A stretch of 64,000 bases of DNA, taken from positions 34,990,319 through 35,054,318 of the forward strand of contig OX419335.1 in the NCBI GenBank assembly GCA_948470475.1. Reading direction: 5' to 3'. Origin of the DNA: Galaxea fascicularis (lineage: Eukaryota > Cnidaria > Anthozoa > Scleractinia > Euphylliidae). Under the pieces are notes generated by a model. That model had not been told where the DNA came from. It saw nothing but the letters and a program-made list of their open reading frames with translations, and ran no database searches. Positions 36,748 to 50,100 of this stretch are shown in pieces. Position numbers and translations under genes: made by a program. Position 1 is the stretch's first letter. Every line of letters starts with the position of its first letter.

Positions 36748-39530
36748 GACAGATAAAGACATCCAATATGGCAGCAAACGCTGAAGCGAGTGGGAAAGAC
36801 GCTGTTTCATACGATATATTGCACAATCTAAGCTCTGTAGATATTTTATTTGGTGCAAAGTAATTCTCGACAATGTCCGACATTTTTTTGGTTTAAATAT
36901 TAGTGTGATAGCCTTTATAAATTAAGCTATGTTCGATTTTCGCGCGTATTTACTTCCATTCAAACCAAATCTAGGGTTGCTGGGGGACTGTAACTCAGTT
37001 TATATCCCATGAAACACCAGTGTTGATCAACAAAGAAAATGGCGGCTCGTGTAGGGAAAGCTTCGAGTTTGTAGCTTTCTTTCATACATAAATATGGCGT
37101 CCGCTTGCTGTGCTACAGACGAAAAATGAGAAAGATAAGGACGTCCTTGGAAGTATTTTGCCGTGGGCAATTCATGCATTTTTCGGCAGAATTAGATCGT
37201 TTAAACATCGCAGAAGTTATATCGAGTCGTGATGATTCACATTGTGAAAGGGTTTGCTTGCCAGTGGACGAGTTTGTGGCATGACTTCGCTACGATTTTA
37301 AAGCAATGTATGGAGAATGGAGCATCAATGTGTGATGGATTGGTCGAGGCGTCGGGAAGTAAGTAATCATCCATCTAAGTAGCCGTTGATAAGTCAAATG
37401 CGAAGCTTATACACTACTGAACATGTATCGAGTGGTGATATGACGAACCGCAACCTAATTATCTGTATATATGAAAATAATTTCATATCTCCATACATTT
37501 CTTTACATGAGTTTGCCGCCATTCTGGCCTTGGTGCGCAGGCGCCGCCGCCATCTTGTCCTAAATTTCTGGCAATGCTTTGATGGGTTAAGCCTCCTTAG
37601 CTCTTTATAAACCCTAAGATCAAAATTTGTTGTCCCTATACATTTCCTATAGAAGTAGTAGGGAGAAGTTGTGAAGACATCAAGCAAATTCATCTTGTTG
37701 ATCCTGTCCTTAATCAGGCGTAAAATGTATGTATGTAAATATGCGGATTGAGATTAAATTTTCGAAATTTTAAGGTGGCTCTGAATCCGCTCCTACGATT
37801 TGTTTTTGAAAAAATTGTATTTTATCACGCTAATTAATTTCTGTTAATGCAATATAGGGGATACCGAACACGTTGTTTAGTTCCTTTCACTTAAAGCTAA
37901 AATTAATGGTGTTTCTAATGATAGTGGGATAGTGCTAGAAACAGTGTGACCCACCTGAACCTTTTAAACTCTAAGAGTGATCACTATCAAATTTCTCCTT
38001 GCAATATCAACGCTTTATAAAACAGAGTGGTTATGAGAATTAAGCCTTTCTAGTGTCAAGTATAAGTGTGACCACCCTGATTCAAAGGAAATAGCTCTTT
38101 GCGATCTGTTGCGTTTTAATCAGACAAAATTATCAAAAGCTATTTCCTCCTCTTTAGTATGTTTTTCGTCAGTCTTTAGTGGACTAAATAAACTAAAGTT
38201 CTTCAATAGTACTTTAGTACTTAGTAACAGATTCCTGGAGACCGTGGGCTGTTGAGAAGGCGCATGCTCCCTGATTGGAGTGTTAATCCACATTGAGGTG
38301 CAAAAAATAAACAGCGTAAGTCTGTATACCAATACGAATACGAATTAAATACAACTGAGAATTTAGGACTCAGAAGTTTTTTAATAGTTAGGAGGTGCAC
38401 ATAACAAGGAGTCTGGGCATGACCGTCCGTTCTCCAGAGGAAGCCGGTCAGCGGTGAGCGTGAAAAAAAAGCAATGATCCCACCGGCCGCAGCCCATCAG
38501 GTCGCTTTCCGGTGTTTGCACGATGTAATATTCCCCACCCTTATGGGACTGACAAACATGTAAAAAGAATGCCAGGTATCAGCTTCCGAACTGAGAGGAA
38601 AAAAAATTACTTCAGCAAGAAACAGTGTTTCGAGGTCAGGCGCTGATGTGAAAACGGTTATCTTTCAATTATTGTGACTGTAACTCTGTAAAATTTATAG
38701 AAAAAAAATTGCAAATTCAGCACGTAATCCCGTCCCGGCTTGTCCAGTGAATCTGGATACATTAAGACGTGAACGGTTCGGGTTCGAGGTTCAGATTTTC
38801 CTGAATTTGTTCTTCTTTTAGTACAACCTATGTTTGAAATCAGTTTTTAAAACTCAATTCACACTTTAGGCAAACGGAAAAGGGGCTGATCGGATGAGAC
38901 GAATCGGAATCAGTCTGACCATTTTGATGTGCCCTCACGCCCGATCAGTGGTCACAGCTAAGTGTTCTCGCACGGTAAATGCCAACTTACAGGCAGTTAG
39001 ACGGCCTGACAAAATTGCTCGTTAAAGGCAATTAGTAGGAAAATTGAATTGAGGAAGAATATAACGTTGAGTTATGTGCTTTTGATTAAGTATTTAATTA
39101 AATTACTTGTGGACGTCGTTGTATGAATAGTGCCTCTGGATAGGGTTTTATATTAAATCCCTATCTTGAAAGTGGCACTTCTATAGGAAAGTTTGGGCAC
39201 TTAAAATGACTTCGGACCAACTCTGTACGTTCAGTATTTTATCTTTACCATCCGTTTAAAACAAAAGCCAGCAAATAGAGTCCCTGAAATGTGTGCAGTC
39301 CAATTTGGTGGTAGTTTCGAGCCATGTGAAATGTTAGATGACAGCGCAGCGGGAATCCGATTTGCTTGCCCTTAACCTGATCATACATCGTTTTTTGCAA
39401 AAATAATTCACGAAATTAAGAAGTGTTTCGTATTTGGCCGCTGCCTTCAAATGAAACTTCAAGTATTTTTACCCTAACCAACGGGAGTAATTAACAAGAA
39501 TGAAATAAAAGGCACTACTTTCGGATGGAC
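36748..39530. other. Intergenic stretch after FOXRED1
   Basis: No gene recognised. Holds the R1 repeat fragments (37608-38055) and two copies of an AAGGTGGCTC motif (36632, 37772). Short ORFs lack family resemblance. Confidence 0.5.
37608..38055. repeat. Dispersed repeat family R1, fragments
   Basis: The first half of the family (CCCTAAGATCAAAATTTG ... CCTGTCCTTAAT) is at 37608-37720. The second half, in reverse orientation (ACTCTAAGAGTGATCA ... TTATAAAACAGAGTGGTTATGAGAATTAAG), is at 37968-38055. The two face each other across about 250 bp, so this is either two insertions or a rearranged copy. Confidence 0.55.
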
Positions 39531-40143
39531 CACTACCGAAAGCACTAAACTGTCGATTGCATCAGTTGAATTTTCGATTTGCTCACGTGACCATTTGGAA
39601 CGCCCCGTTTGGTCATGTGACTTTCCCTTCTCAGAGACTCTCTACAACAGCGGTTCGCGCTCAAATCAGGGCTCAAATATTAGCAATCATGAATGTTTTC
39701 GGCAGAACGTTTGAACGTGGAAAAATAACTGAAAAGGATATGAGGTCACTGATTATTGACGATATTTTTAGCGAGGGCGGAGATGTTTCAACAGAGTTCT
39801 ATCCGTAGCAGTTCTCGTCATCAAGATAACGAACTCGTATCTGATCGCAACTTATATCTTGAAATGTTTTTGTTGTTTCTTTTACCCTTCTTATGATTCC
39901 ATTTAAGTCGAAATCTTGAAATGGGGAGATGAAGAAAGTTCCACATTTCTGGAAGTTAGACCCGTAATAAACTTTCACTTGGTACATAATCACTGATCGC
40001 GACACTCGAAACCCGCGAATGTGCCACCATTCCACGTGACCAAACGGGGCGTTCCAAATGGTCACGTGAGCAAATCGAAAATTCAAATGCAATCGATCGT
40101 TTTTTTTCCCAGGGTGCAAACAGTTTAGTGATTTCGGTAGTAA
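39531..40143. mobile_element. Inverted-repeat element with about 90-bp arms
   Basis: About 613 bp. The arms begin CTACCGAAA(G/T)CACTAAACTGT and include TTTTCGATTTGCTCACGTGACC and GGAACGCCCCGTTTGGTCA. The right arm carries roughly 22 extra bases. Mirror-image ORFs in the two arms both encode NFRFAHVTIWNAPFGHV; this is a consequence of the inverted repeat, not a gene. No transposase seen. Confidence 0.8.
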
Positions 40144-43128
40144 GCACTAGCTTGATCTCTGGAACACCCTCAAAGTGCAATAAATCACTGACTTCTTAAT
40201 TTAAATTTAATTTTTTAATTGAATTTTTTCAATTTTTCTAGTCCCTAATTTAGAAAATATTGCAATTTGTCATTCGAGCACAATGGGTTGATTGATTTGT
40301 CCTGTGATTTTATGTTTTTTCAGCCTCTGTTAGATTGCTTGTCTTCTTTGTTTGCTGATCAATCTTCGTGTTATATTTTGCATCTCTTTCAAAATGAGAA
40401 TTACGCCAATTTGAAAAAAGAAAAGGGAAGCACTCCACAGTAAGATATAAGAGATCTATCCTTTAGATATTTGGTTTTCCTAAGTACGTGTATAACACGT
40501 GGTTGATTGAACACTAAGGGGTTTCGCTTGTGACGTAATCAGTGTTTCAGCGAGAGTCAGAAGCCCTTTATTCTGCACCTTTAAAGACCGTTTGGAAACA
40601 AAAGAGGCTCGGACAAAGCCGTTGATAACTCCTCCATTCTCTCTTGCCTTGAATTGTTAGTGCCACAAGGACGCTGACCATTTTGCGCAACTCTCTTGAA
40701 CTGTTACGGTATTGATTCCTCACATTTAAGGGGGCGAATTTTGTTTTTCAGGGCTGGAGACTTGAAGTAATTTCCTGTTAAATAAAGGAAAAAACAATTA
40801 AAACCTAAGTAAACTAAAATCAATCACTCTACTTGAAACAAAAAACAAAACAAAACAATGACCTTTTAAAAAGAATTTATCACCTGACTGTCGATTTGCA
40901 AGTAATTATTTTCTTTGTTACATGGTATGTTTAACACGGGCGCTTTTGTTATTAGGTCACCAGATCACTATCTTTAATTCTCAACTGAGTAATGTGTTCT
41001 CGTCGGTTTACTTTGTGCCGTCCAGTGTTGTTTGAAGCTTTGTTCAAAAAGTAAGAGAAAGCCAGAATTTTCGTTGACGTAAAAAAAAAACGTCAAAGAG
41101 GTGATGACTGAATCGGCTGCCGGCATTGTATTGTATTGATAATCAGCGATATAAATCATATCTAGAACTCTATCAATTCAGTCAATTAGACTGAACTGGA
41201 ATATATAGGCATTAATATTGGCCTTAATAACAAAAAAATTTCATCTGTTAGACTCTTCTGACGTGAAATCTTAAGAGCTTCTCAAAGTCCTCTTTTCTAC
41301 CCACCCAAGCACGTACTCACTTGCGTTCTCCAAGTAGATAACGTTTTATGGTTTTTCGTGATAGCAATTGAATTTATTTAACTAATTTAAGTCCCGGATT
41401 GATGACGAACAACTGGGAAAGAAATTTTTGGGGTGGACAAGAGAAATCGCTTCGAGATTCCGGAGCTTTTGTTCGCGTGAGGCATTCTGCGTGTTTAAAG
41501 CTTGGTTGAGCTGGGTTCATGTTGCCGGAATAATTTTGAGTGTAATTGGGTCATGTTGACGTTTGCGGCTACCGGCGTTAAGCATGAATTTTTCCAGAGT
41601 AGTCAAGTTATGTAACTAACTTGTTGCTAAAAGAGCTTAATAAGGAATCCGTGCACGTGTATAAGTCACCATGATTGAACATTCAGTGAGGTACGCCGCC
41701 GAATTTCCAAACTGAAGACAAACCGATTTTCAAGAGAATCACATAGACCTGAGCACTGACATTTTATGACATACTAAAGAAACGGGCAGAAGAGTTGTCT
41801 AAACTGACATGAAGGGGCAGTCGCCCCTCTTGTTTCCGAAGTCGCTGGAATAATTCCTCTTCGCCAAACCGTTTGTCACTGGTTTGTTTTGACCGCTACT
41901 TCAGAAATATGAATGAAATAAGATAACAGGCTTAAGTTTTCTCAAGTGGCAAAATGCCCGCACTCAAACAGTTGTGGTAGTGGGAAGGTTAGCTAGCTTT
42001 TCCATTCAAGAATAAGATTCTGTCCCCTAAATCCTCAGTGTTTCTTTGCGACAATTTTGACAAAACAATCTGATCTAACAGCTGACACAGATATGCCGGG
42101 CCCTAAGGCCAGAGGACAGTCTGAGAGCCTTGACAGACAAACTCAAACACTTCAAAGCTATTAGTGCTCAAAAGTTGTCCTTGATTGCCCATGCTCCTGT
42201 TTGTGTTAATGATCAACAGGTTTAGTCGTTTTTTTAAAGCACTTTGGCAGGCATAAGGCAAAGCTGAAGGCAATCCATGAATACATGATGCATCACGTTT
42301 CGCTCGCATAGATGCGGTTAGCCGGGCGCCAGAGTGGGAGGTGGGGAGATATATACACGTACGAATCACGTGGAAACAATCATTTCATTGGAGATAACGG
42401 GGGAACTGAGCTTTGCTTTTGGTCTGACTTCCCTCGAATATAAAACTGATAAACAACCTAACAGCAATAGGGAAGATAAAGGTTCGCTTCCTTGTCATGA
42501 AAGTCGGCGAAGTGGGAATTTTTAATTATGAAATATAAGAAATTAAACTGATCGTATATTGGCGTTCGTCGTTGTGGTGGCCTAAGACAAATATTTTGCG
42601 GTAGCATCTAATAAAACCATTGTCAAGTGTTTTTTAATTCTTACATGTTTTGTGGTATCAATATAAGTTATAATGAATGCTTTGGACAATAGCAAACACT
42701 TTAGAATACAATGTTCTTATTGGTTATGGTCAAACCACAGAAGCAAGATTATGCCAGCTGTGGTAGATTTTTTTTAGTTCTAGAAAACCTTTGGTGAACA
42801 TTCCATTTAATTCCATGGATACCCGAGATATGAAGGTGTTCTATATTTTGCTTTTGAGAATATATAGACTCCCGAAGTTTACTGTGTTTCTTGAGTTAGA
42901 ACTGAACTTAAGCTCAATTGACCAACCATATCATGTGGTTCTAACTTATTTTCAAGTCCCTTGATGTTTTTGACGTACATAAATTAAACAGTGATTAGCG
43001 CTTTTCGCGCGGTCTGATGTTATTCACCTCCGAAGAATTCGCACGAAAATTTTAATTGTTGACAGGAATAAATGAGTTCAAATTCATCATTTCTTAGCTA
43101 TATTATCTCACCGTTTTAGTATATACTA

Positions 43129-43239
43129 AAACAATTACTCACCTCGATGCAGTGGGCAGGGGTGGATATTCACCGAGTCGTGAAGCGGCGAGGTAAATAT
43201 CCACCGCGAACCACCTCCACTTCGGTGAATAATTGTTAA
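43129..43239. mobile_element. Small hairpin MITE-like element
   Basis: Ends AACAATTA(C/T)TCACC are inverted. Inside, GGTGGATATT and AATATCCACC pair around CACCGAGTCGTGAAGCGG. About 110 bp in all. Confidence 0.6.
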
Positions 43240-46200
43240 TTATCTACGCGATATCCATACAAGCTCATCTAAAGGGAGACTGTACACTGCCCGTGTTGAA
43301 GAGTCTTAAAGGCAGACGGAACAACAGAGGAGATAAATTTCTTGTGAAGAAAGAAAAAAATCTCAACTGTGGTTTCCATAACGTGCTGTCGGATTATCAA
43401 CATGCACTCTTCTGCGCGTGTTCTGAGACTGCTTCTGTTGGCTTCGATGAAGCTGCGCAATATCCACACCAAATTGTTTTTCTTTTTTTATATATTGAGG
43501 CAAGAAATACGTTCGTAAATGAGAAAATTACATTTGGGGATGATATGATGAAATACATTGATAATGACTTCCGCCTGTAAAATTGACGACGGTCAATCAC
43601 CCGCCATTGGACCACTCGGCCAATAACAAACAAACGTTGAAAAAAAAAAAAAAAGCGCAGAAAATTAAAAAAAAAAATCACGCGATTGCGCTACCGTTGG
43701 AGTCACGCACAGCTTTCGCAACAAGTTGCTGCAGTATTCACGCAGGCTGAATTGTTGTGTTCTTGCAAAAGGCGTTTGTAACTGTATAAATGATACTGCA
43801 TGATGAAAAAAATATTGCAATAATCATCATGACATTTCAATTACATAATCAATGGCAATCGATCTTTTTTAAACGTCTACGATGCGGGCTATTTGGAAAG
43901 CCTGATAAACATCACATTAAGAGAGAAAAAAAGCCAAAAATCTTGCAGATCCACGCACACTTTGCCCGTCAGCATTTTGTCGTGAAACAAGCTGAACTGT
44001 TTTATTGTTTCAGTTGACCGGCGAAATTGGTACTATAAATCACAGTTTATAAATATACAGATATCAGCACATTTCAAAATGATATGGTAATATATTGCTT
44101 TGCTCATGACGGCCTCCCGCTACAAATCGATAGTGATCTTAGTCCAAACAACAGATTGTAAAGCGCTCAGCTCATCACACAATGGTGGGACAGAATAGGT
44201 TAGCGCTGGAAATCCATCAAACGGTCGATAAAGTCACGCAAAACGTCTTTCGATCTGTGAAAAGGTTGCTGCAGTACTTTTGGGCTGAGCTGCTTTGTTA
44301 TTGACCATAGCATTATTTATAGAAATAGTACGACAAGAATACTCTTCAGAATGAGATGGCGAATTATTGACGTAATGACTTGCGTCAAAGGAATCAACGG
44401 CAAACATTTTACGCTAAGCGGACCACATAGCATTTTGTAAAGCACGCAAAAAAAAAAAAAAGGAAAAAAGAAAAAAAGCGAGGGAAAATGATCACGTGAT
44501 TGATAAGCCTCCTGGGTAACAAATAATGAACCAGAGAAGGGAGCAGTGGAAATTACCAGAAATCAACAGCAATAATAGTATTAATAATAATAATGATAAC
44601 GACAATGATAATAAATAGTAATAATAATCATTTTTATTATCAATATTATTTTTACAACTATTAGTGTTGTTGGTATCATTATTTTGAGCAGAAGTTTTAT
44701 TTCTGCTATTAGGCAATTAGACGTGCTTGAGTAAAGTTTTTAGCAACTGGAAGACGGAACAAAGCAATGGAATTAAATAAATTAAAAAGCAAATAATCCC
44801 ATAACGCGTACGCGTATTTCGTGCCTTGCTTCAGGCGCGTGACTTTCTTGCTACTCGCTTAATACACTGGTTAAAAAGTTCGAAAAACGAGGAAAACTAA
44901 TGGACTATTACCACAAGTGCCTTACGTCTAATTTGCATATCTGCGACTCTTTTCAAACGAGAGAAAGCCTCTGTAGAAATTTATTGTCCGGTGACCGGTG
45001 GCGGGGAAAAAGAGCGATTACTTAAAGAATCCACCACATACAGCCAACTGTTTTTGTTGGGTGAAGGTTTTTTACAGGGACAATGTCATGGGGGGTTTTG
45101 TTTTCCGGCCCAAACTTTACAGAAATTGCTGCTTAATGACCTTCACCGAAACATTCCTTACAATGTAGAAGAAAGATATCAATTGATTTTTTTTGCAGGA
45201 AAAGTCATCCTGCGAGAGTTAGCCTAAATTTTTCAAAATACAATTCATTTTTATTCATGTCATCCGTAACAGAGGAAGACAGTATTTAGTATCAGGTAAA
45301 TAAATGGAGTCCTGAGTAAATAAGCTTCTTCATTATTTTGGGGGTTTTCCTAATGTAAAGACATTTTTTGCTTCTTTCAGTAGACAGAGATAGCATGACA
45401 GTGCTCTTTTAATCTTACGTGCATGCAAAGATGACTGAGGTATACTATTACTTGGCGAAATCTCTCATTCTTCCTGTCATTGTAGTGTTGGTGCGTGAAG
45501 TGTGTTTTTCATGCTTCCTTCCCTTTCTTTTAGCAATTGAGTACGTTTCAAGGCAATGAATAGCCACTTTTATTAGAAAGATAGAAGCTAACATCCGAAA
45601 CCCTAAAAAAATAAACAGTTGACGTTTACGATGTAGGAAAGTTAGAAACCGAATAACTGTTAACACCAATTGTTTGACTAGTGTTTTAAATAGCGTTTAC
45701 TAATTTTTTATCATCAGTTTATTCATAAGCAATTAAACCTGCGGGAGCCGAAGATCTTTCCCTCGGTGCCGGGATTTAAATCAGATCGTGATATTTGCCT
45801 CCTTTCCGTTCCGATTGAAAATTGTGAAAGAACAAACCAAATTCCTTTCTAATTGTCGAGAACATCACTTCGCGAGGAGCCGACACCACTCTAGTTAATG
45901 CGAAAAGTAACATGATTCACGTCACTGTTTGTTTGATATTTTAATTCTAAATGAATTTAGAAGAGAGTTTTCAAGAGCATGCGGTCTATCAATCGTTTGA
46001 GTTCTAAGAGTGCACTTGGCTACATAATAAACCAAGGACTTTCGTTTCTTAAGGACTAAATATGTCAAATTAAATATGTCAAAGTAAGAAAACAACAATA
46101 TAGTATGAAAAAACTAAAGGGATTCTAGAATTTTTGTTAAGGGCGTGTTCCCATTCTTCTTTATCCCAAATTACAAACGGTATTTAATATTGTCCGCAGA

Positions 46201-46800
46201 GATCGTCCCACATAGTCACGGTTCCGTTCGTTGAAAGAGTTTTGATTAAGGAACGGGATAAAGTATGCTTGGTTTGTTCCAGAACTGTATTTTCTATTCG
46301 CAGGAACAGCACATGTTCTATTGATGTTGCTTTTTAAGGAAACACAGAAAGATGGCTTAGTGAACAGCATTTGTTTTTGCGTCCGTCACGATTACATCAG
46401 TAGATTTTTCGTGGTTTCCCGGCTTAAATAAACAATAGGCACTCTTGTGATTTTTTTATCCATTTTTATTGCAGCACTTCCAGAAGATGATTTTATTGGC
46501 TAAAATGGAAGCTCAGATGAAAGATGATCTCCAAAATAAACTCTTAACGAAAAGCTAAAGATTTGAAATTTCAAGTGAATGTTGTCAGTGCCATTTTTGT
46601 GGTTAAAATGTATTCTAAACCGCGCTGTCAAAAAGAGAAAGAATCATGACCAAAAACCAATATCTTTAGATGATCATTTTCGCAAATTGTTTTCTTGTAA
46701 ATGATCATGCGACTACCACGCGTCTGCGATACAAATATACCATTCACTGTTAATCAGACACTACACCCCTTCAATACCGTCTCACAAATACGACTCCGAC

Positions 46801-46833
46801 GTGCGGTGCGGTGCGGTGTTTGTGCGGTGTTTG
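46801..46833 (+). repeat. GTGCG short tandem repeat
   Basis: Three GTGCG units, then TGTTT-spaced copies, about 225 bp upstream of the deiodinase TATA box. Confidence 0.75.
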
Positions 46834-47058
46834 GGCTTCCACTCAAAGTATCTCAGCAGACTCTTGCTCTCGCTTCAAGAGCAATATTCATAAGTGTTGT
46901 AAACAGGAAGCCAAGAGGTTTCGTGACTTCACCGAAAGCACGCGAACGTATAACTATTTAGATGTTTTTGAAAACGTAAGTCGTACTAAGTTAATTATGC
47001 AAGCATCTAAACAATTTTAATAGTCTACTCACATCTGACCATTGACGTCTTACGCGTG

Positions 47059-47066
47059 TATATAAA
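47059..47066 (+). promoter_or_regulatory. TATA box of deiodinase copy 1
   Basis: TATATAAA sits 62 bp upstream of the ATG at 47128. A transcription start about 30 bp further on would leave a 5' leader of roughly 30 nt. It is the only clean TATA motif noticed near a gene start here. No transcript evidence is available. Confidence 0.6.
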
Positions 47067-47127
47067 CTTGAGGGGCTGAACGCAGTCATTCAAAGGTCAT
47101 AGATGGTAAAACCGTTTTAGAGCGGCC

Positions 47128-50100
47128 ATGATCTCTATACTTTTGTACGCCATCATATGGCCTCTAACGGTCTTTCGTACCGCTCTAGCAATCGGCCTGG
47201 TGCGAATCGCTTCCTCGCTTCCTATTATTCAAGACAAAATCAAAAAATACAACGAAAAGTACCTTTTGGTGCCGTATGAAAATTTCTGGCAATCATGGTG
47301 TAGCTGGTCCATGTTGCGTACGGTGGTAAATATGGAGCTGGCCGAGCTGAAGAAGACAGCGCGACTTGGTTTCCCGGCGCCGAATTGTAAACTTGTTTCT
47401 ACGGAAGGACGGGAGGAAAAGCTGCTGGACTATGCGCAGGATGATCGGCCGCTGGTTCTCAACTTCGGGAGCTGTAGCTGACCCCCGTTCTTCATCCGCC
47501 TCCAGAACGACTTTACTAAGGTTGTTCGGGATTTTGCTGATGTCGCAGATTTTCTGGTTGTGTACATCAGCGAGGCTCACCCATCGGACGGTTGGAGATG
47601 GAATGTAAGTTCTCTTAGTTAGGTTTCTATTCCTAAACTGAGTACCATGGTGGAAAAAAGAAGCTAACAGCACCGGTTCCGTGGAATTACAAACCAGTAT
47701 TTTCAGTCCTAATATTTGGATGTAGTCATCGAGAGAGCAGTATAGATTTAAGTTGAAAAACCGCGTTACTAGAAAGGACCGCTCAAATAGCTTTCATAAT
47801 ATGGGCCACACCTTTCTTTAACAATACTTAAAAACGATAGGACCGCGTTGCAAGTTTTCTGACAGCAAGTAAGTATTGCATGCTCAAAGCCCCTGCCTCA
47901 GTACAACGCATTTAACAACAACACGGGAAGGAAGAATTCAATAATTGCATTTTGGTCGGAAAGATTTCGGAAAGCTTGTTAGTGTAAAAGATTAATCATA
48001 GAGCTTGGTACGTTTGGCACTTGGCAGATTTTAACTAAAAATGAAACTGGTTTTGCAATTACGTACGCATGGACATTTACGAATCAGCTGATGCGGAGAG
48101 ATTCCTGAATCCGCTTGTGTAGAACAAACATCAAAACGTTGTTTTATTTCATATGCAAGAGAATTACGAAGCGGAAAATTGATATCAGTGCAATTTCATT
48201 TAAAGTACGCATGGTGAGATAATTTAACTTCATCGGTATCGTATAGTTTTCTACCGAGAGACAGTGCGGATTATTTTAATACCAGTTGAGTAAAGGTGTT
48301 TTGAACAAATAAAATAGTTTTGTCTAATTTTAAAGTGACTTGATGATTTCCTTGAATACGTTCTCGTTTGAGAGAACCTGTACTTAAAACTATTTAACGG
48401 TCTTAATAAGAAATATTAGCTCTCCTACGAATGAGTGCGGTTGCGTCAAGATTTTATGTCCGGTTTTTACAGCAATTAATAGTATTGGGCTGACGGCCGA
48501 TGGTCGAATTGTATCATACGAGTAAATTTAACAAGCGTTAGTAACTAAGGTCTCTTTCTCTCTTCATTCAAAATGTTCATATATTCAGTATGTATAATAA
48601 CAGACTGAGCTATTTAACAAGAACGTACCTCGATCAGTACTGGATCCTGTTGAAGTCACACACCGTAGTTCACATATCGATCACTCTGTTTTTTAGTCGC
48701 CTTTCAGTTACATCGTAACACAAACTGGAGGAATAGTTTTCATCATTGCATCCTAATAGGTTTTCTGGCGAAACGATCGAAAATTGATCCGTTTGATGGA
48801 CTTGTTTGCTTAATCGCGAAGTGTTGGAGTGTGCTATATATTGGCGTTTTCGCTCATGGTTATTGTTGGTTGCGTGGGTCAAACACTATTTTGGTCATAA
48901 AATGTCCTTTATAGTAGTTTTCAGTTGAGTGTTGTAAAAACAATACCAAAGCAATCACTGAATCAATCACAGCAGACCGAAACAGCACAATCTGTGAGCC
49001 AATCAGAATTCAGCGCAATTACATGTAACCGGCTTAAAACGCGGCAAAATGCGTGCGTGCAAGTCGCGATTGGATTTGGTTTTGCCCCTCATTGGGTGAA
49101 AAAGTGTCACGTCGCGAGTTTTGCTGGTCAATCACCGATCTAAGCAATGCAAAACCAAGCAAACGCAATGTCCTTTTGATGCTAAATAGGCCATTTTACA
49201 GTTGTTCGCTCAGTGACCTGGCCTATGAATGGCAGCGAGGTTGCCGGTGACCTTGTTTTGATAGAGACCTTACTGCTTTTATCATGTAAATCATGTTGTT
49301 ATAATGCTAACTAGTCTTCATTTACATAAGAAAAACAGAGAGGTTTGTATCAAAACAAGGTCACCCTCAGCCTCGCTTCCATTCACAGGCCAGATAACTC
49401 AGCCACAACTGTAAAACGGTCTATTGAAAACCGCTCTAATTCGAAGACATATACGTCGATGTTACTCGAAAAAACATTATACTGATTTCATTGTACTGCT
49501 TGCGGACCCTTTGCACATTTTTTCCCACCTTGTGTGCTCCAGATTCTAGCTCTGGTGGACTGTCACGCATACTTGAAATGTTGTAACAAAAAAATGTACA
49601 AAAAATATCTCGCGTTCTTTGGTTCACTGGAAGCCTATCTCAAATGCAGACAACTCAATTCTGTAGACGGCCATCAAAAGTAAACGCAGTCCGGTCAATT
49701 AGACGCACATGATTCTTGGCTTAACTCAAACAACTAAAGCAAATCAAGACGCAAATCTCTTAATCCTTTCTGACCTCTTAACAAAGCACTTTAACGAGCC
49801 TAAAAGCCTCTTCTCATCTATTTTGGTTCTGCTGGCATTTTCTTTACTCAAGTCTCAAATATCAAACCCACTTCAGGCAAAGTCTTGTTTTGCTCATTAC
49901 TGATCCGGATTGGGTGCAATGATCCACAGGCCAATCAATAATTGCGACTGTGTTAATGTCGACAGGCTTCGTTTATGGATTATATTATTGAGAATGTTTT
50001 TTTAACCATACTCATCGAGAGCTGATTTGGAAATTTTACGTAAACATCATGCATAAAAAAACCCTGGTTAAGTGGCGTCTCAGATATATATCAAGCTTGC

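Larger units (their letters stand above)
40144..47058. other. Intergenic stretch before deiodinase copy 1
   Basis: About 6.9 kb with no recognisable gene. Noted: a small hairpin element at 43129-43239, A-rich tracts near 43640 and 44448, an ATT/ATG-rich block at 44580-44660, and a GTGCG tandem at 46801-46833. ORFs at 43233-43580 and 44991-45227 match nothing I know. Confidence 0.5.

Noticed and set aside
39557..40119. Two ORFs sharing NFRFAHVTIWNAPFGHV
   Set aside because: The shared peptide comes from the two inverted arms of one transposon; the rest of each ORF is unrelated.
47479..47481. TGA as a nonsense mutation making deiodinase copy 1 a pseudogene
   Set aside because: The same codon is TGA in both paralogs, it sits at the catalytic Sec position, homology continues after it, and a SECIS follows.
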